DNA from: an uncultured Olsenella sp.
GTDB taxonomy: Bacteria > Actinomycetota > Coriobacteriia > Coriobacteriales > Atopobiaceae
DNA length: 18,855 bases
NCBI GenBank assembly: GCA_937900605.1
Contig: CALCDK010000014.1
Coordinates: 1-18,855 of the forward strand
Direction of reading: 5' to 3'
Both the position numbers and the translations under genes were made by a program. The notes below the pieces were generated by a model. The model ran no database searches. It was not told where the DNA came from and was given only the letters and a program-made list of their open reading frames with translations. Positions 1-8,365 of this stretch are shown here, one piece after another (the stretch's first letter is position 1; every line of letters begins with the position of its first letter).

Positions 1-507
1 AAGGCCATCGAGCTCATCTCCAAGACCCTCCGCGACGCCGTCGCCGAGGCCAAGAGCGGCCAGCCCGGCTCCGGCCGCGAGGGCATGGCCCTGGGCCAGT
101 ACATCGCCGGCATGGGCTTCTCCAACGTCGGCCTGGGCATCGACCACTCCATGGCCCACACCCTCTCCGCGCACTACGACACCCCGCACGGCGTCGCCTG
201 CGCCATGCTGCTCCCGATCGCCATGGAGTACAACAAGCCCGTCGTCGCCGAGCGCCTGGGCGACGTCGCCCGCGCCATGGGCGTCGACACCACCGGCATG
301 AGCGTCGACGAGGCCGCTGACGCCGCCATCGCCGCCGTCAAGCAGCTCTCCGCCGACGTCAACATCCCGCACACCTGCAACGGCCTGGTCGAGGAGGACC
401 TCGACCAGCTCGCCGACGACGCCATGGCCGATGCCTGCTTCGGCGGCAACCCGCGCGAGGCCGACCACGACGCCGTCGTGGCCCTCTTCCGCAAGGTCAT
501 GGCCTAG
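1..507 (+). CDS. fucO: Iron-containing alcohol dehydrogenase, lactaldehyde reductase type (3' part only)
   Basis: The reading frame is open from base 1 to the TAG at 505-507, giving the last 168 residues of a protein that normally has about 380. This is the all-helical C-terminal half of a group III iron-dependent alcohol dehydrogenase. The stretch MALGQYIAGMGFSNVGLG, the following HSMAH, and DTPHG match the FucO signature. By family knowledge, the His of GIDH (bases 145-147) and the His of DTPHG (187-189) are two of the four iron ligands; the other two (Asp, His) lie upstream of the window. FucO-type enzymes reduce L-lactaldehyde to 1,2-propanediol with NADH in the cytosol, which recycles NAD+ during fermentation of fucose or rhamnose. 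Substrate cannot be settled from this half; 1,3-propanediol or butanol dehydrogenases are close relatives. The gene ends 57 bases before a strong hairpin and is convergent with the small membrane protein gene downstream. Confidence 0.88.
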   Translation, partial: KAIELISKTLRDAVAEAKSGQPGSGREGMALGQYIAGMGFSNVGLGIDHSMAHTLSAHYDTPHGVACAMLLPIAMEYNKPVVAERLGDVARAMGVDTTGMSVDEAADAAIAAVKQLSADVNIPHTCNGLVEEDLDQLADDAMADACFGGNPREADHDAVVALFRKVMA

Positions 508-563
508 CAAGAGCCGCCGGTCCCGCATCGGGGCGGCGTCGCGCCGTCGTCCCGGCCGGCATG

Positions 564-601
564 GGGGAGGCCCCGGAGCCATGTGGCTCCGGGGCCTCCC
601 C
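564..601 (+). terminator. Long GC-rich hairpin ending the alcohol dehydrogenase transcript
   Basis: Perfect 17-base-pair stem (564-580 paired with 585-601) with the four-base loop ATGT. It starts 57 bases after the dehydrogenase stop. The tail contains GTCTT but no real T-run, as is common in high-GC actinobacteria. It lies between convergent genes, so it could stop transcription from both sides. Confidence 0.8.
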
Positions 602-618
602 GCGTCTTGAGACGTCGT

Positions 619-712
619 CGTGCGTGCTGCGGCCCGGGCGTCGGCGCAGTGCCGTGCGTGCGTGTGCCGCGGCCCTGCCGCCGACGCCGCGCCGTGCGTG
701 CTGCGGCCCGGG
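619..712. repeat. Pair of 20-bp direct repeats in the convergent spacer
   Basis: CGTGCGTGCTGCGGCCCGGG occurs exactly at 619-638 and 693-712, start to start 74 bases. The spacer between them carries more GTGCGTG-rich sequence, including GCCGTGCGTG at 651-660 and again at 691-700. The same 10-mer recurs at 8318-8327 in the other convergent spacer. No open reading frame, RNA fold or known repeat family was recognised. Confidence 0.6.
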
Positions 713-734
713 TGCGCGGTCCCTCTCGCCCGCG

Positions 735-1097
735 CTAGTCGTCGCCGACGATGGCGCCCACGACAAGGCTCACCAGCGAGACGATCACGGCGCCCAGGAT
801 GGCCGCGCCCAGCGACTCGATCACGATGCCCGCGTGGAAGATGTTGCGCGACAGCCAGCTCGCCAGCTCGAGGACGAAGGCGTTGACCAGCACGTAGAAG
901 ATGCCGAGCGTCGCCACGGTGATGGGCGCCGAGAGCAGCTGGAGCAGCGGCTTGACGGTGGCGTTGAGCAGGGCCAGCACCAGCGCGCAGAACAGCGCGG
1001 ACTGCCACGCGCCGCCGATGGGGACGATGCCGGGCACCAGCCAGATGGCGACGGCGCAGGCGATGGTGGTCACGAGCCACTTTCCCAGGAATCTCAT
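735..1097 (-). CDS. Phage holin family 4_2 membrane protein (four TM helices)
   Basis: A 120-residue, almost entirely hydrophobic protein with four predicted membrane helices at about residues 5-24, 32-50, 59-82 and 95-117. The segment with NATVKPLLQLLSAPITV followed by TLGIFYVLVNAF is the hallmark of the family named after mycobacteriophage holins (PF04020). The family is widespread as a lone chromosomal gene in actinobacteria and cyanobacteria, and its cellular role is unknown. No endolysin or other phage gene is nearby, so the name does not imply a prophage. The ATG at 1097 is chosen because AGAGGAGC precedes it by a few bases and the hydrophobic region starts at once; upstream in-frame codons would add an unlikely Arg/Ala-rich extension. 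It is divergent from addB and convergent with the dehydrogenase. Confidence 0.82.
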   Translation of the reverse strand: MRFLGKWLVTTIACAVAIWLVPGIVPIGGAWQSALFCALVLALLNATVKPLLQLLSAPITVATLGIFYVLVNAFVLELASWLSRNIFHAGIVIESLGAAILGAVIVSLVSLVVGAIVGDD

Positions 1098-1146
1098 CTT
1101 TGCTCCTCTCGGGGCCGCCATGGCCCCACGGTTACTGCTGAGGATA
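1098..1146 (-). promoter_or_regulatory. Leader of the holin-family gene: weak -10, hairpin, RBS
   Basis: On the minus strand, TATCCT (1146-1141) is a possible -10 element, without a convincing -35. Between it and the RBS lies a perfect six-base-pair hairpin, GGGGCC/GGCCCC with a five-base loop (1111-1127), immediately upstream of GAGAGGAGC. The hairpin could affect ribosome access. The promoter call is weak; the hairpin and RBS are seen directly. Confidence 0.35.
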
Positions 1147-1226
1147 CCCCACGGCGCACCCCGCGCCCACGTCGCCGCCCGGCGGGCCCACGCCGTGCGC
1201 ACCGCGCCGTTGGCGTCCGGCCCCTG

Positions 1227-1235
1227 TGCTACGAT
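1227..1235 (+). promoter_or_regulatory. addB: Extended -10 promoter of addBA
   Basis: TG-C-TACGAT is an extended -10 motif about 34 bases before the addB start codon. TTGGCG at 1210-1215 lies upstream, but with only 14 bases between it and the -10 it is a poor -35 spacing, so recognition would rest mainly on the extended -10. GGAGGT (1255-1260) follows as RBS. Confidence 0.5.
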
Positions 1236-1268
1236 GGACCCCCGAACACTTCACGGAGGTGCTGCCCC

Positions 1269-4200
1269 ATGTCACTCACCCTCACCGCGTCCGCCAGCGA
1301 GGCTATCGCCTCGCCGCACGTCGTCGGCCGGCTCTCGGCCGCCGTCGGGGAGCGTGGCCGCGCCGTGCTCCTCGTGCCCTCCTTCGCCCAGGCGCTCGAG
1401 GCGCAGCGCGCCCTGTCGCGCGCCGGCCTGGGCCTGGGCGTCACCGTCACCACCCCTTCCGCCTGGGCGCAGGAGCGCTGGGGCGTCTGGGGTGACGGGC
1501 GCAACCCGGTCGACGCGGTCGGGCGCAGGCTCCTGTGCGCCCGCGCGCTCACGGCCGCGGCGGCCGAGCCCGGCTCCATGGTCGGCGACACGCCCGGCGG
1601 CGTCGCGCTGCTCTGCTCGCTCGCCGAGCGGGGGCTGCCCTGGCTGCTCGAGGAGGGCCGCCCCCACGAGGGCTCGACCCCGGCCGAGGAGGCCATGGTG
1701 GGGGTCCTCGCCCGCTACGCGCGCTCCCTGCGCGACCAGGGCCTCGTCGAGGACGGCGAGCTCGCGTGCGCGCTGCCCGGGGCGCTCGACCGCGCCGGCG
1801 CCGAGGTCCCGCCCGTGGTCGCCGCGGGCTTCGTGGAGCTCTCCCGCGCGCAGCGCTCGCTGCTCGCGGGCATCGCCGCGCACCACGACGTCGAGTGCGT
1901 CCTGCCCGCCTGCGAGGGTCCCGCCCTCGACTGCTGCGACGCGGCCCGCGAGGCCCTTCTCGCCGCGTGCCGCGAGGCCGGCGCGCAGGTCGCCGTCGCG
2001 GGCCTCGTCGACGAGGGCGAGCCCCGGGGCGCGGAGTCGCGCGAGAGGGGTCTCGACGGGCTTCTCGGCGCGCTGTTCCGCCCCTGCGACGGCGACGGCC
2101 CCGACGTCGCGGGCTGCCTGCGCGTGCTGCTGCCCGCCGGTCCCTCGGCGCAGGGCTCCCTCGTCGCCGAGCAGGTCGCGCGCGAGGTCGGCGAGGGCTG
2201 CCGCCAGCTCGCCGGCGTGCGCCCCAGCGCGCAGCTCTCGGTGCCCTTCGGCTCGCTCGAGCCCGGCCGCGCCTTCCTCGAGTACCTCGAGTGCGTTCAG
2301 GCGCTCGTGTCGCTCGACGAGTCCTGGCCCGCCGCCACCCCCGTGCGCGGCGGCGAGCGCGTCGAGCTGGGGGACATGAGCTGGTGGCCCCCCTCCGGCC
2401 TCGTCGACTTCCTGCTGTCGCCGCTGTCGGGGATGGCCGCGGCCCGCGCGCGCAGGCTCGACGCCACGTGGCGCTCCAACCGGCTGCTCACGCCGGGGGT
2501 CGTGCTCGACGTGCTGCAGAACCCTTCGTCCACGTCGCCGCGCGTCGCCGCGGCCACGCGCGAGCTGCTCAAGGGCCGCCTGGGCTCCTGCGCGTCGCGC
2601 CTGCTCAACCCGCTGCTCGAGGCCGACGAGGGCCCCGGCGACGCCGCTGCCGTGACCGACGGCGACGCCGCTACCGCGATCGACGGCGACGCCGCTGGTG
2701 CCGCGACGACCGGGGCCGCGCCCCTCGACCCGCAGGCCCGCCGGGAGGCGACGGCCGTGCTGTCATCCGTGCTCGCCGTCGCCAAGTCGCTCGCAGAGGC
2801 GGGGGTGACCTGCGCCAAGGGCGCCCCGGGGCGCGTCGGCCTGCCGGAGCTTCTCGGCATCGGCCGAGACGTGCTGTCCGGCAGCGCCGTGAGCCTGCGC
2901 CTGCGCGCCGAGCTCGCCTCCCCGCGCGCCGAGGCGCTGCTCCTCTCGCCCGGCAGCGCGGCGCTTCTCGCCCCGTGCTCGCAGGACTGCGTCGTGCTCA
3001 TGGGCCAGACGTCCACCGAGTCCAAGGTGGCCTCGCCCGACGACGCGCTCACCGCCATCATGTCCGCCTGGGGCGTCGAGCCCGCGCCCGACGCCATGGC
3101 CCGCGCCCGCGCGCGGCTGCTCGCGACCATGCGCGCCGCCCGCAGGCACGTCGTGCTCGAGCGCCTCGTCTTCGGCCGCGACGGCAAGCTCGCCTACCCC
3201 TGCGTGATGATGGGCGAGGTGCTGTGCGCCGTGGGCCTGCCCACCGACGCCTCGGCCGAGAGCATCGCCGCCAGGCTCGGGGAGGGGTGCGTCTCGTCTC
3301 GCGGCGAGGCGTCCCTCTCGCTCAACGCGTCGCTGGTCGGCGAGCCCGCGGGGCGCGTCGCCGTGGAGCGTCCCGCCCCCGCTGGCGTCGTGAGCCCCGA
3401 CGAGCGTGCGCTCGTGTGCCCGCCGCCCGAGGGCGTGTCGGCCTCCGACCAGCCGCCGCTGCTGTCCGCCTCCCAGATCGAGTCCTACCTCGAGTGCCCC
3501 TACAAGTGGTTCAGCCTGCGCAGGCTGCGCCTGTCGGACTGCGACGCCGGCTTCACGGGCGCCGAGATGGGCACCTTCGCCCACCGCGTCCTGGAGGTCA
3601 CGCACAACGACCTGCTCGCCCGCCGCGTCGAGCTGGCGCTGGGCCTCGACGACCTCGTCCGCATCAGGCAGGGCGAGGAGGGCACCCAGTCCGACGAGTA
3701 CCGCGCCCGCGTGGCCGAGCTCGTCGCCATGGCGCAGCGCGACCCCGCCCGGCGCCTGCCCGAGCTCGCCGGCGACCCCGAGTCCAGGCTGCGCGTCGCC
3801 CGCGAGGTGCTCGACGACGAGTTCCGCGAGCACCTCGCGCACCAGCACCAGGTCAGGGGCAAGCGCCGCACCCCGGCCTTCCAGGCCCTCGTCGCCCACG
3901 ACGGCGAGCAGGACGGCCAGGTCGCGCGCCTGCTCGCCGACCTCGAGGACTACCTCGGCTACGAGGCCGGGCTTCTCGCCGGCTACGAGCCGCGCTTCTT
4001 CGAGTGGGACTTCGGCCGTCCCGGCGACTGCGTCGAGTACGCGGGCGTGAGGATCCAGGGCACCATCGACCGCGTGGACGTCGACGCCCACGGCCAGGCC
4101 GTCGTCATCGACTACAAGCACAAGTCGCCGCTGGGCTTCGCCGCCGAGTACGACCTGTTCCCCAAGGGCACCTCGGTTGCCGACGTCGTGCCGGGCTTCC

Positions 4201-4583
4201 TTCCGCGCCGTGTCCAGTCGCTCGTCTACGCCCAGGTGGTCAGGCGCGCGCACCCCGAGCTCACCGTGAGGGGCTCGATCTACCTGTGCACCAAGGGCAC
4301 CCACGAGCTCGCGGGCGCGGTGGACGAGGAGGCCCTCGACAACGTGCTCGGGGGGATGGACGGACGTGCCGCCAAGCGTCGCCGGGAGGCCATGGGCGTC
4401 CCGCGCTCGCTCGACCTCGGCGGCGCGTCGCACGGCATCGAGGGGCTTCTCGACGCCGTCGAGGAGTCCATCGCCGCCAGGCTCGAGCGCCTGGTGGCCG
4501 GCGACATCGAGGCCAATCCCTGCGACGAGGAGGCATGCAACTTCTGCCCCGTCCTCAACTGCGAGAGGAGGCTCGGGCGGTGA
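1269..4583 (+). CDS. addB: AddB-type PD-(D/E)XK nuclease/inactive helicase subunit
   Basis: A 1104-residue partner subunit of the AddAB (RexAB) helicase-nuclease, which resects DNA double-strand breaks for RecA. The ATG at 1269 is preceded by GGAGGT; the frame extends further upstream, but only across the spacer. The nuclease domain lies near the C-terminus: GTFAHRVLE, then GTIDR (D934) and VIDYK (D948, K950) give the PD-(D/E)XK core. Cysteines that in this family hold a 4Fe-4S cluster are C743 (in YLECPYKWF) and C1090, C1093, C1098. The last gap is four residues rather than the five of Bacillus subtilis AddB, and an extra Cys sits at 1085. No Walker A P-loop is visible in the N-terminal region, so ATP-driven movement would depend on AddA. 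An eight-residue repeat (GDAA-type) occupies about 457-480. Length is close to B. subtilis AddB (about 1166). The stop overlaps the addA start. Confidence 0.88.
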   Translation: MSLTLTASASEAIASPHVVGRLSAAVGERGRAVLLVPSFAQALEAQRALSRAGLGLGVTVTTPSAWAQERWGVWGDGRNPVDAVGRRLLCARALTAAAAEPGSMVGDTPGGVALLCSLAERGLPWLLEEGRPHEGSTPAEEAMVGVLARYARSLRDQGLVEDGELACALPGALDRAGAEVPPVVAAGFVELSRAQRSLLAGIAAHHDVECVLPACEGPALDCCDAAREALLAACREAGAQVAVAGLVDEGEPRGAESRERGLDGLLGALFRPCDGDGPDVAGCLRVLLPAGPSAQGSLVAEQVAREVGEGCRQLAGVRPSAQLSVPFGSLEPGRAFLEYLECVQALVSLDESWPAATPVRGGERVELGDMSWWPPSGLVDFLLSPLSGMAAARARRLDATWRSNRLLTPGVVLDVLQNPSSTSPRVAAATRELLKGRLGSCASRLLNPLLEADEGPGDAAAVTDGDAATAIDGDAAGAATTGAAPLDPQARREATAVLSSVLAVAKSLAEAGVTCAKGAPGRVGLPELLGIGRDVLSGSAVSLRLRAELASPRAEALLLSPGSAALLAPCSQDCVVLMGQTSTESKVASPDDALTAIMSAWGVEPAPDAMARARARLLATMRAARRHVVLERLVFGRDGKLAYPCVMMGEVLCAVGLPTDASAESIAARLGEGCVSSRGEASLSLNASLVGEPAGRVAVERPAPAGVVSPDERALVCPPPEGVSASDQPPLLSASQIESYLECPYKWFSLRRLRLSDCDAGFTGAEMGTFAHRVLEVTHNDLLARRVELALGLDDLVRIRQGEEGTQSDEYRARVAELVAMAQRDPARRLPELAGDPESRLRVAREVLDDEFREHLAHQHQVRGKRRTPAFQALVAHDGEQDGQVARLLADLEDYLGYEAGLLAGYEPRFFEWDFGRPGDCVEYAGVRIQGTIDRVDVDAHGQAVVIDYKHKSPLGFAAEYDLFPKGTSVADVVPGFLPRRVQSLVYAQVVRRAHPELTVRGSIYLCTKGTHELAGAVDEEALDNVLGGMDGRAAKRRREAMGVPRSLDLGGASHGIEGLLDAVEESIAARLERLVAGDIEANPCDEEACNFCPVLNCERRLGR
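2637..2708 (+). repeat. Three in-frame 24-bp tandem repeats in addB
   Basis: GGCGACGCCGCT recurs at 2637, 2661 and 2685, an exact 24-base period, encoding eight-residue units that begin GDAA. The rest of each unit varies. It makes a flexible Ala/Asp/Gly-rich linker inside the inactive-helicase part of AddB. Confidence 0.75.
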
Positions 4584-7500
4584 GCCAGACCAAGAGCGGC
4601 GGCGTCGACCTCTCGACGCTCAACGACAGCCAGCGCACGATCGCCCAGACCCTGGACCGGCCCCTGTTCGTCGAGGCCGGCGCGGGCTCGGGCAAGACCT
4701 TCACGCTCACCCAGCGCGTGGCCTGGGCCCTGTCCGAGGGCTCCGCGGCCGACGGCTCGGCGTTTCTCGACGGGCTCGACCAGGTGCTCGTCATCACGTT
4801 CACCGAGGCGGCCGCGCGCGAGATCAAGGAGCGCGTGCGCTCCACGCTGCGCCGCGCGGGCATGATGCGCGAGGCGCTCTCCGTCGACGACGCGTGGATC
4901 TCGACGATCCACGGCATGTGCCGTCGCATCCTGAGCCGCCACGCCCTCGACCTGGGACTCGACCCGGACCTCCAGGTGGTCCAGGGCTCCGAGCAACAGG
5001 CGCTGCTGCGCCAGGCCGTCGACCAGGTTCTGGGCGCGGCACGGCGAGAGGCGTGCTTCGCCCCGCTGTTCGGGGCCTACGACTACGGCCGACTCACGCC
5101 GCTCGTGAGCACGGGGCTCATGGGGGTCGTCGCGGACCTCGTCACGCGCGGGCGCACCCTGCCGGGTGGGCCCGAGGCGCTCGATCCGCTCGACTGCGCG
5201 CCGGACGGCTGCGTCGAGGCCATGCGCGAGCTTGCGATGCGCGTCAGCGAGCTGGGCGCGCTGCGGCTCACCGCGGCGGCGAGCTCCAAGGTGGGCCCCA
5301 CCGCCGAGGCGCTCGAGGCGTTCCTCGCCCTGCCGCCGGCCCGGCGCACGGCCGAGGCGGCACGCGAGACGCTTGCGGCCTGCGAGCTGCCCCAGGCCCG
5401 CGGCGCCATCAAGGAGGCCGTGCTCGCCGCCAAGTCGGCACGCGCGCTCGCGACGTGCGAGGTGGAGCTCGTCGTCCGGGCGTCGTGCGCAGGCCTGCTG
5501 CGCGAGCTGGTCGTGCGCGCGAGCGAGCGCTACGACGAGCTCAAGGGCCCCTCGTGCCTGGACAACGACGACCTGGTCCGCAGGGCCCTTCTCGCCGTGC
5601 GCGACGTCGAGGCCGTCCGGCGCGACTACGCCGGGCGCTTCCGGCTCGTCATGGTCGACGAGTTCCAGGACACCGACCAGCTGCAGCTCGAGCTCATCTC
5701 GCTGCTGTCCGGCGACGGCGCGCGCCACCTGTGCACCGTCGGCGACGCCCAGCAGTCCATCTACCGCTTCCGCGGCGCCGATGTCTCGGTGTTCCGCGGC
5801 CGCGGGGCCGGGGTCGAGGAGTCCGGGCGCGTGCGCCTCGACGTCAACTACCGCAGCCACGCCGACGTGCTGGCCCTCGTGGACCGCGTCTGTGACTCGC
5901 GGCAGGGCGGGTGCATGGACGACTTCATGCACCTCGACGCGAACCCCAAGCGCAAGGACGCCTACAGGGCCCGTGACCTGCCGCGCATTGACGTCGAGGC
6001 CGTGCTGGGCATGGGGCGCGGCGCGCCCGCCGACCTCATCGCCGCGCACTCGGCCGACGCCGTGGCCGACGCGCTGCAGCGCTATCGCGAGGCCGGCGAG
6101 CGACCGGGCGACATGGCGCTGCTGCTGGGCGCCACGGCCAAGGCGGGCCTCTACATCGACGCGATCCGCGCCCGCGGCATGGAGTGCGTCGTGACGGGCG
6201 GCTCCACCTTCACGTCCGCGAGCGAGGTGCACGTGGTCTGCGCGCTGCTCCACACGCTGGCCAACCCGTCCGACACCCAGTCCGGCCTCTTCCCGCTGCT
6301 CTCGAGCGAGGTCTTCGGCCTGGACGCCAACGACTTCTGCGAGCTGGGCTCGCGCGCGCAGGACAAGCTCGACGAGCCCACCAAGCGCACCATCGACCGC
6401 GGCCTGCAGAGCTGGGAGTTCTTCGGCAACCCGCACCTCTCGCTGCGCCTGCGCCGCGCCCACGGGGTGCTCTCGCGCGCCCTGGACGACGTTCGCTGGC
6501 GTCCCGTGGCCGACGTCTGTCTCGACGTCGTGCGCGACTCCGGCTGGCTCGCCCGCCTCGAGAGCCAGGGCGCCGAGGGGCAGGCCCGCGCCGCCAACGT
6601 GCTGGCCGCGGTCCGCTACGTCGACGACCTCACCTCGTCGATGGGCCTGGGCCCCGCCCGCGCGGCGAGCGAGTTCGACCGCTGGCTCGCGGCGTCCAAG
6701 ATCGCCCCGGCGTCCCTGGCGGGCGCCGAGGGCGGCGGAGAGGGCACCGTGCGCGTCATGACCGTCCACGCCTCGAAGGGTCTCGAGTTCCCGGTGTGCG
6801 CCGTGGCCGAGATCTGGTCCGACAAGAGCTCCGCGGGGCAGGTGGCCCTGCGCCGCGAGGGGGAGGGCGCGCGCTTCGCCCTCGTCCCGTCCGGGCTGCC
6901 CCTCGATGACATCGACCCGGAGGAGCTCGAGCCGTCCGCCGACAAGTCCGCGGTCATGCCGCTCGCCGCGCAGGTGCGCCTCATCCGCGAGCAGGACGAG
7001 GCCGCCGAGGCCGCCGAGCGCGCGCGCCTGCTCTACGTCGCGCTCACGCGTGCCCGCGAGGCCCTGGTCCTGGGCGTCTCCTGCAAGCTCGGCAAGGACG
7101 GCACCGCCCGACCGGCGCTCGCGGCGAAGGTGCTGGGGGCCCTGGGCGTGCCGGCACAGGACGCCCATCTGGACGTCGACTTCGGCGGGTCCGCGCCGGC
7201 GTCCGTCAACGTCTGCTGCCTTGGCGCGGACGCCGCGATCGCGGGCGACGCCGCAGCGGGCGAGAACGGTGCGGGAGACGGCGGCACGGGCGACTCCGCG
7301 GCGGGCGAGAACGATGACGCCGCGGGCGAGAACGGCGGCGCCGCGGGCGAGGGCCCGGACGGCGGCCGCGGCTTCGAGCTGTGGGACGTCCAGGAGAGGC
7401 CGCGCGCCGACGTCGTGGTCTGGAGGCCGCGCGAGGGCGTCACGAGCTACTCGGCGCTCAGGGCCACGCTCGGTGACGACGTGGCCGAGCTGGGGGCCGT

Positions 7501-8191
7501 CCCCACGGCCGATGGCTGCCCTGCCGCCGAGGGGGCCGTCGTCCCCCGTGGCGCCACGGCTGCGGGCATGTCCCAGAGCATGCCCGGGTCGCCCGACTCG
7601 CGCCGTGGCCCGGCCGGCCCGCTCCCGAGCGTCCGCGAGCGCGAGGCCGAGGCGCGTGGGGAGGCCTTCACGGCCGATGAGGACCGCGCCACCAACGTGG
7701 GCTCCGCCTTCCACGAGCTGGCCCAGGCCATGGCGGAGTGCGGCGGCCCGGCCGACGAGGACCGCAGGCGCGCGGTCTGCGACCGGTGGGCCCTGTCGGC
7801 CCGCGGGCGCGCCCGCGTGGGCCAGGCCCTCGCGCGCTGGGAGGGCAGCGACGTTCGCGCCCAGGCGCTCGCGTACCCCTCGGTCCACGCCGAGGTCCCG
7901 TTCTTCGTGCCGCTCGACGGCGTCGAGGGCGCACAGTGGCTCGAGGGTGCAATCGACCTGCTCTGTCGCGACCGCGACGGCGGCGCGCTCGTGGTCGACT
8001 ACAAGACCGGCGACGCGGGCCTCTCGCCGGAGGAGGTCCGTGCGCACCACGCGGCCCAGGCGGCCCTGTATGCCCGCGTTCTCCTCGAGCAGGGGCTGGC
8101 GCACGTGGACTGCGCGTTCGTGTGCGTCGAGAGGGACGACCCGCGCGAGCCCGGCCAGCCGCTCGTGGTCCGCTACTCCTTCGGCGCGTAG
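4580..8191 (+). CDS. addA: AddA-type UvrD-family helicase with C-terminal nuclease
   Basis: A 1203-residue superfamily 1A helicase-nuclease subunit, close to B. subtilis AddA (1232). Helicase motifs in order: Walker A AGAGSGKT (about 33-40), TFTEAAAREIK (Ia), DEFQDT (360-365, Walker B), VGDAQQSIYRFRGAD (387-401, III), LDVNYRSH (420-427, IV), MTVHASKGLEF (727-737, V) and LLYVALTRARE (817-827, VI). The C-terminal nuclease shows GAIDLL (D1126) and VVDYKTG (D1140, K1142). The protein unwinds DNA ends with ATP, and the AddAB pair degrades both strands until a Chi-like site. The GTG start at 4580 overlaps the addB stop (GTGA) and has GAGGAGG upstream, so translation is probably coupled. A Gly/Ala/Asn/Glu linker with short tandem repeats (about 882-928) separates the helicase core from the nuclease and probably varies between strains. 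The gene ends convergently with pflA. Confidence 0.93.
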   Translation: MSQTKSGGVDLSTLNDSQRTIAQTLDRPLFVEAGAGSGKTFTLTQRVAWALSEGSAADGSAFLDGLDQVLVITFTEAAAREIKERVRSTLRRAGMMREALSVDDAWISTIHGMCRRILSRHALDLGLDPDLQVVQGSEQQALLRQAVDQVLGAARREACFAPLFGAYDYGRLTPLVSTGLMGVVADLVTRGRTLPGGPEALDPLDCAPDGCVEAMRELAMRVSELGALRLTAAASSKVGPTAEALEAFLALPPARRTAEAARETLAACELPQARGAIKEAVLAAKSARALATCEVELVVRASCAGLLRELVVRASERYDELKGPSCLDNDDLVRRALLAVRDVEAVRRDYAGRFRLVMVDEFQDTDQLQLELISLLSGDGARHLCTVGDAQQSIYRFRGADVSVFRGRGAGVEESGRVRLDVNYRSHADVLALVDRVCDSRQGGCMDDFMHLDANPKRKDAYRARDLPRIDVEAVLGMGRGAPADLIAAHSADAVADALQRYREAGERPGDMALLLGATAKAGLYIDAIRARGMECVVTGGSTFTSASEVHVVCALLHTLANPSDTQSGLFPLLSSEVFGLDANDFCELGSRAQDKLDEPTKRTIDRGLQSWEFFGNPHLSLRLRRAHGVLSRALDDVRWRPVADVCLDVVRDSGWLARLESQGAEGQARAANVLAAVRYVDDLTSSMGLGPARAASEFDRWLAASKIAPASLAGAEGGGEGTVRVMTVHASKGLEFPVCAVAEIWSDKSSAGQVALRREGEGARFALVPSGLPLDDIDPEELEPSADKSAVMPLAAQVRLIREQDEAAEAAERARLLYVALTRAREALVLGVSCKLGKDGTARPALAAKVLGALGVPAQDAHLDVDFGGSAPASVNVCCLGADAAIAGDAAAGENGAGDGGTGDSAAGENDDAAGENGGAAGEGPDGGRGFELWDVQERPRADVVVWRPREGVTSYSALRATLGDDVAELGAVPTADGCPAAEGAVVPRGATAAGMSQSMPGSPDSRRGPAGPLPSVREREAEARGEAFTADEDRATNVGSAFHELAQAMAECGGPADEDRRRAVCDRWALSARGRARVGQALARWEGSDVRAQALAYPSVHAEVPFFVPLDGVEGAQWLEGAIDLLCRDRDGGALVVDYKTGDAGLSPEEVRAHHAAQAALYARVLLEQGLAHVDCAFVCVERDDPREPGQPLVVRYSFGA
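7256..7351 (+). repeat. In-frame short tandem repeats in the addA linker
   Basis: GCGGGCGAGAAC occurs at 7256, 7301 and 7322, and the shortened GCGGGCGAG at 7343. The last three copies are spaced by 21 bases, giving seven-residue units starting AGEN or AGEG. The repeats lie in a disordered Gly/Ala-rich linker before the C-terminal nuclease. Confidence 0.75.
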
Positions 8192-8236
8192 GCGACGCGC
8201 CTCGGGCCGGCTGCGGGGTCGGCCCAACGCACGGGC

Positions 8237-8269
8237 GGGGCCGGGGACGATCGATCCGTCCCCGGCCCC
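8237..8269. terminator. Hairpin terminator between convergent addA and pflA
   Basis: Perfect 13-base-pair stem (8237-8249 with 8257-8269), seven-base loop ATCGATC, 45 bases after the addA stop. On the plus strand it is followed by GTCTTCGTCGT, resembling the tail after the hairpin at 564-601. It is 97 bases past the pflA stop on the other strand and may serve both operons. Confidence 0.8.
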
Positions 8270-8365
8270 GTCTTCGTCGTGCGCGTGGGTCTGTGTGCGC
8301 GTGCCGCGCGTGGTCCTGCCGTGCGTGCCGAGCAACGGGCGCTTGGCACCGTGCGCGCCGGGAGG

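Noticed and set aside
735..1097. Prophage remnant, suggested by the holin family name
   Set aside because: No lysin, integrase, structural gene or attachment site nearby; this family is common as an isolated chromosomal gene.
561..1268. N-terminal extension of addB back to 561
   Set aside because: It would cross the dehydrogenase terminator and the antisense holin-family gene. The ATG at 1269 has an RBS and a promoter, and AddB-like sequence begins there.
4280..8335. Open frame of 1351 codons on the minus strand opposite addA
   Set aside because: It mirrors the codon bias of addA, is rich in Arg/Ala/Gly/His with no recognisable domain, and runs through the addA terminator. High-GC genes commonly give such antisense frames.
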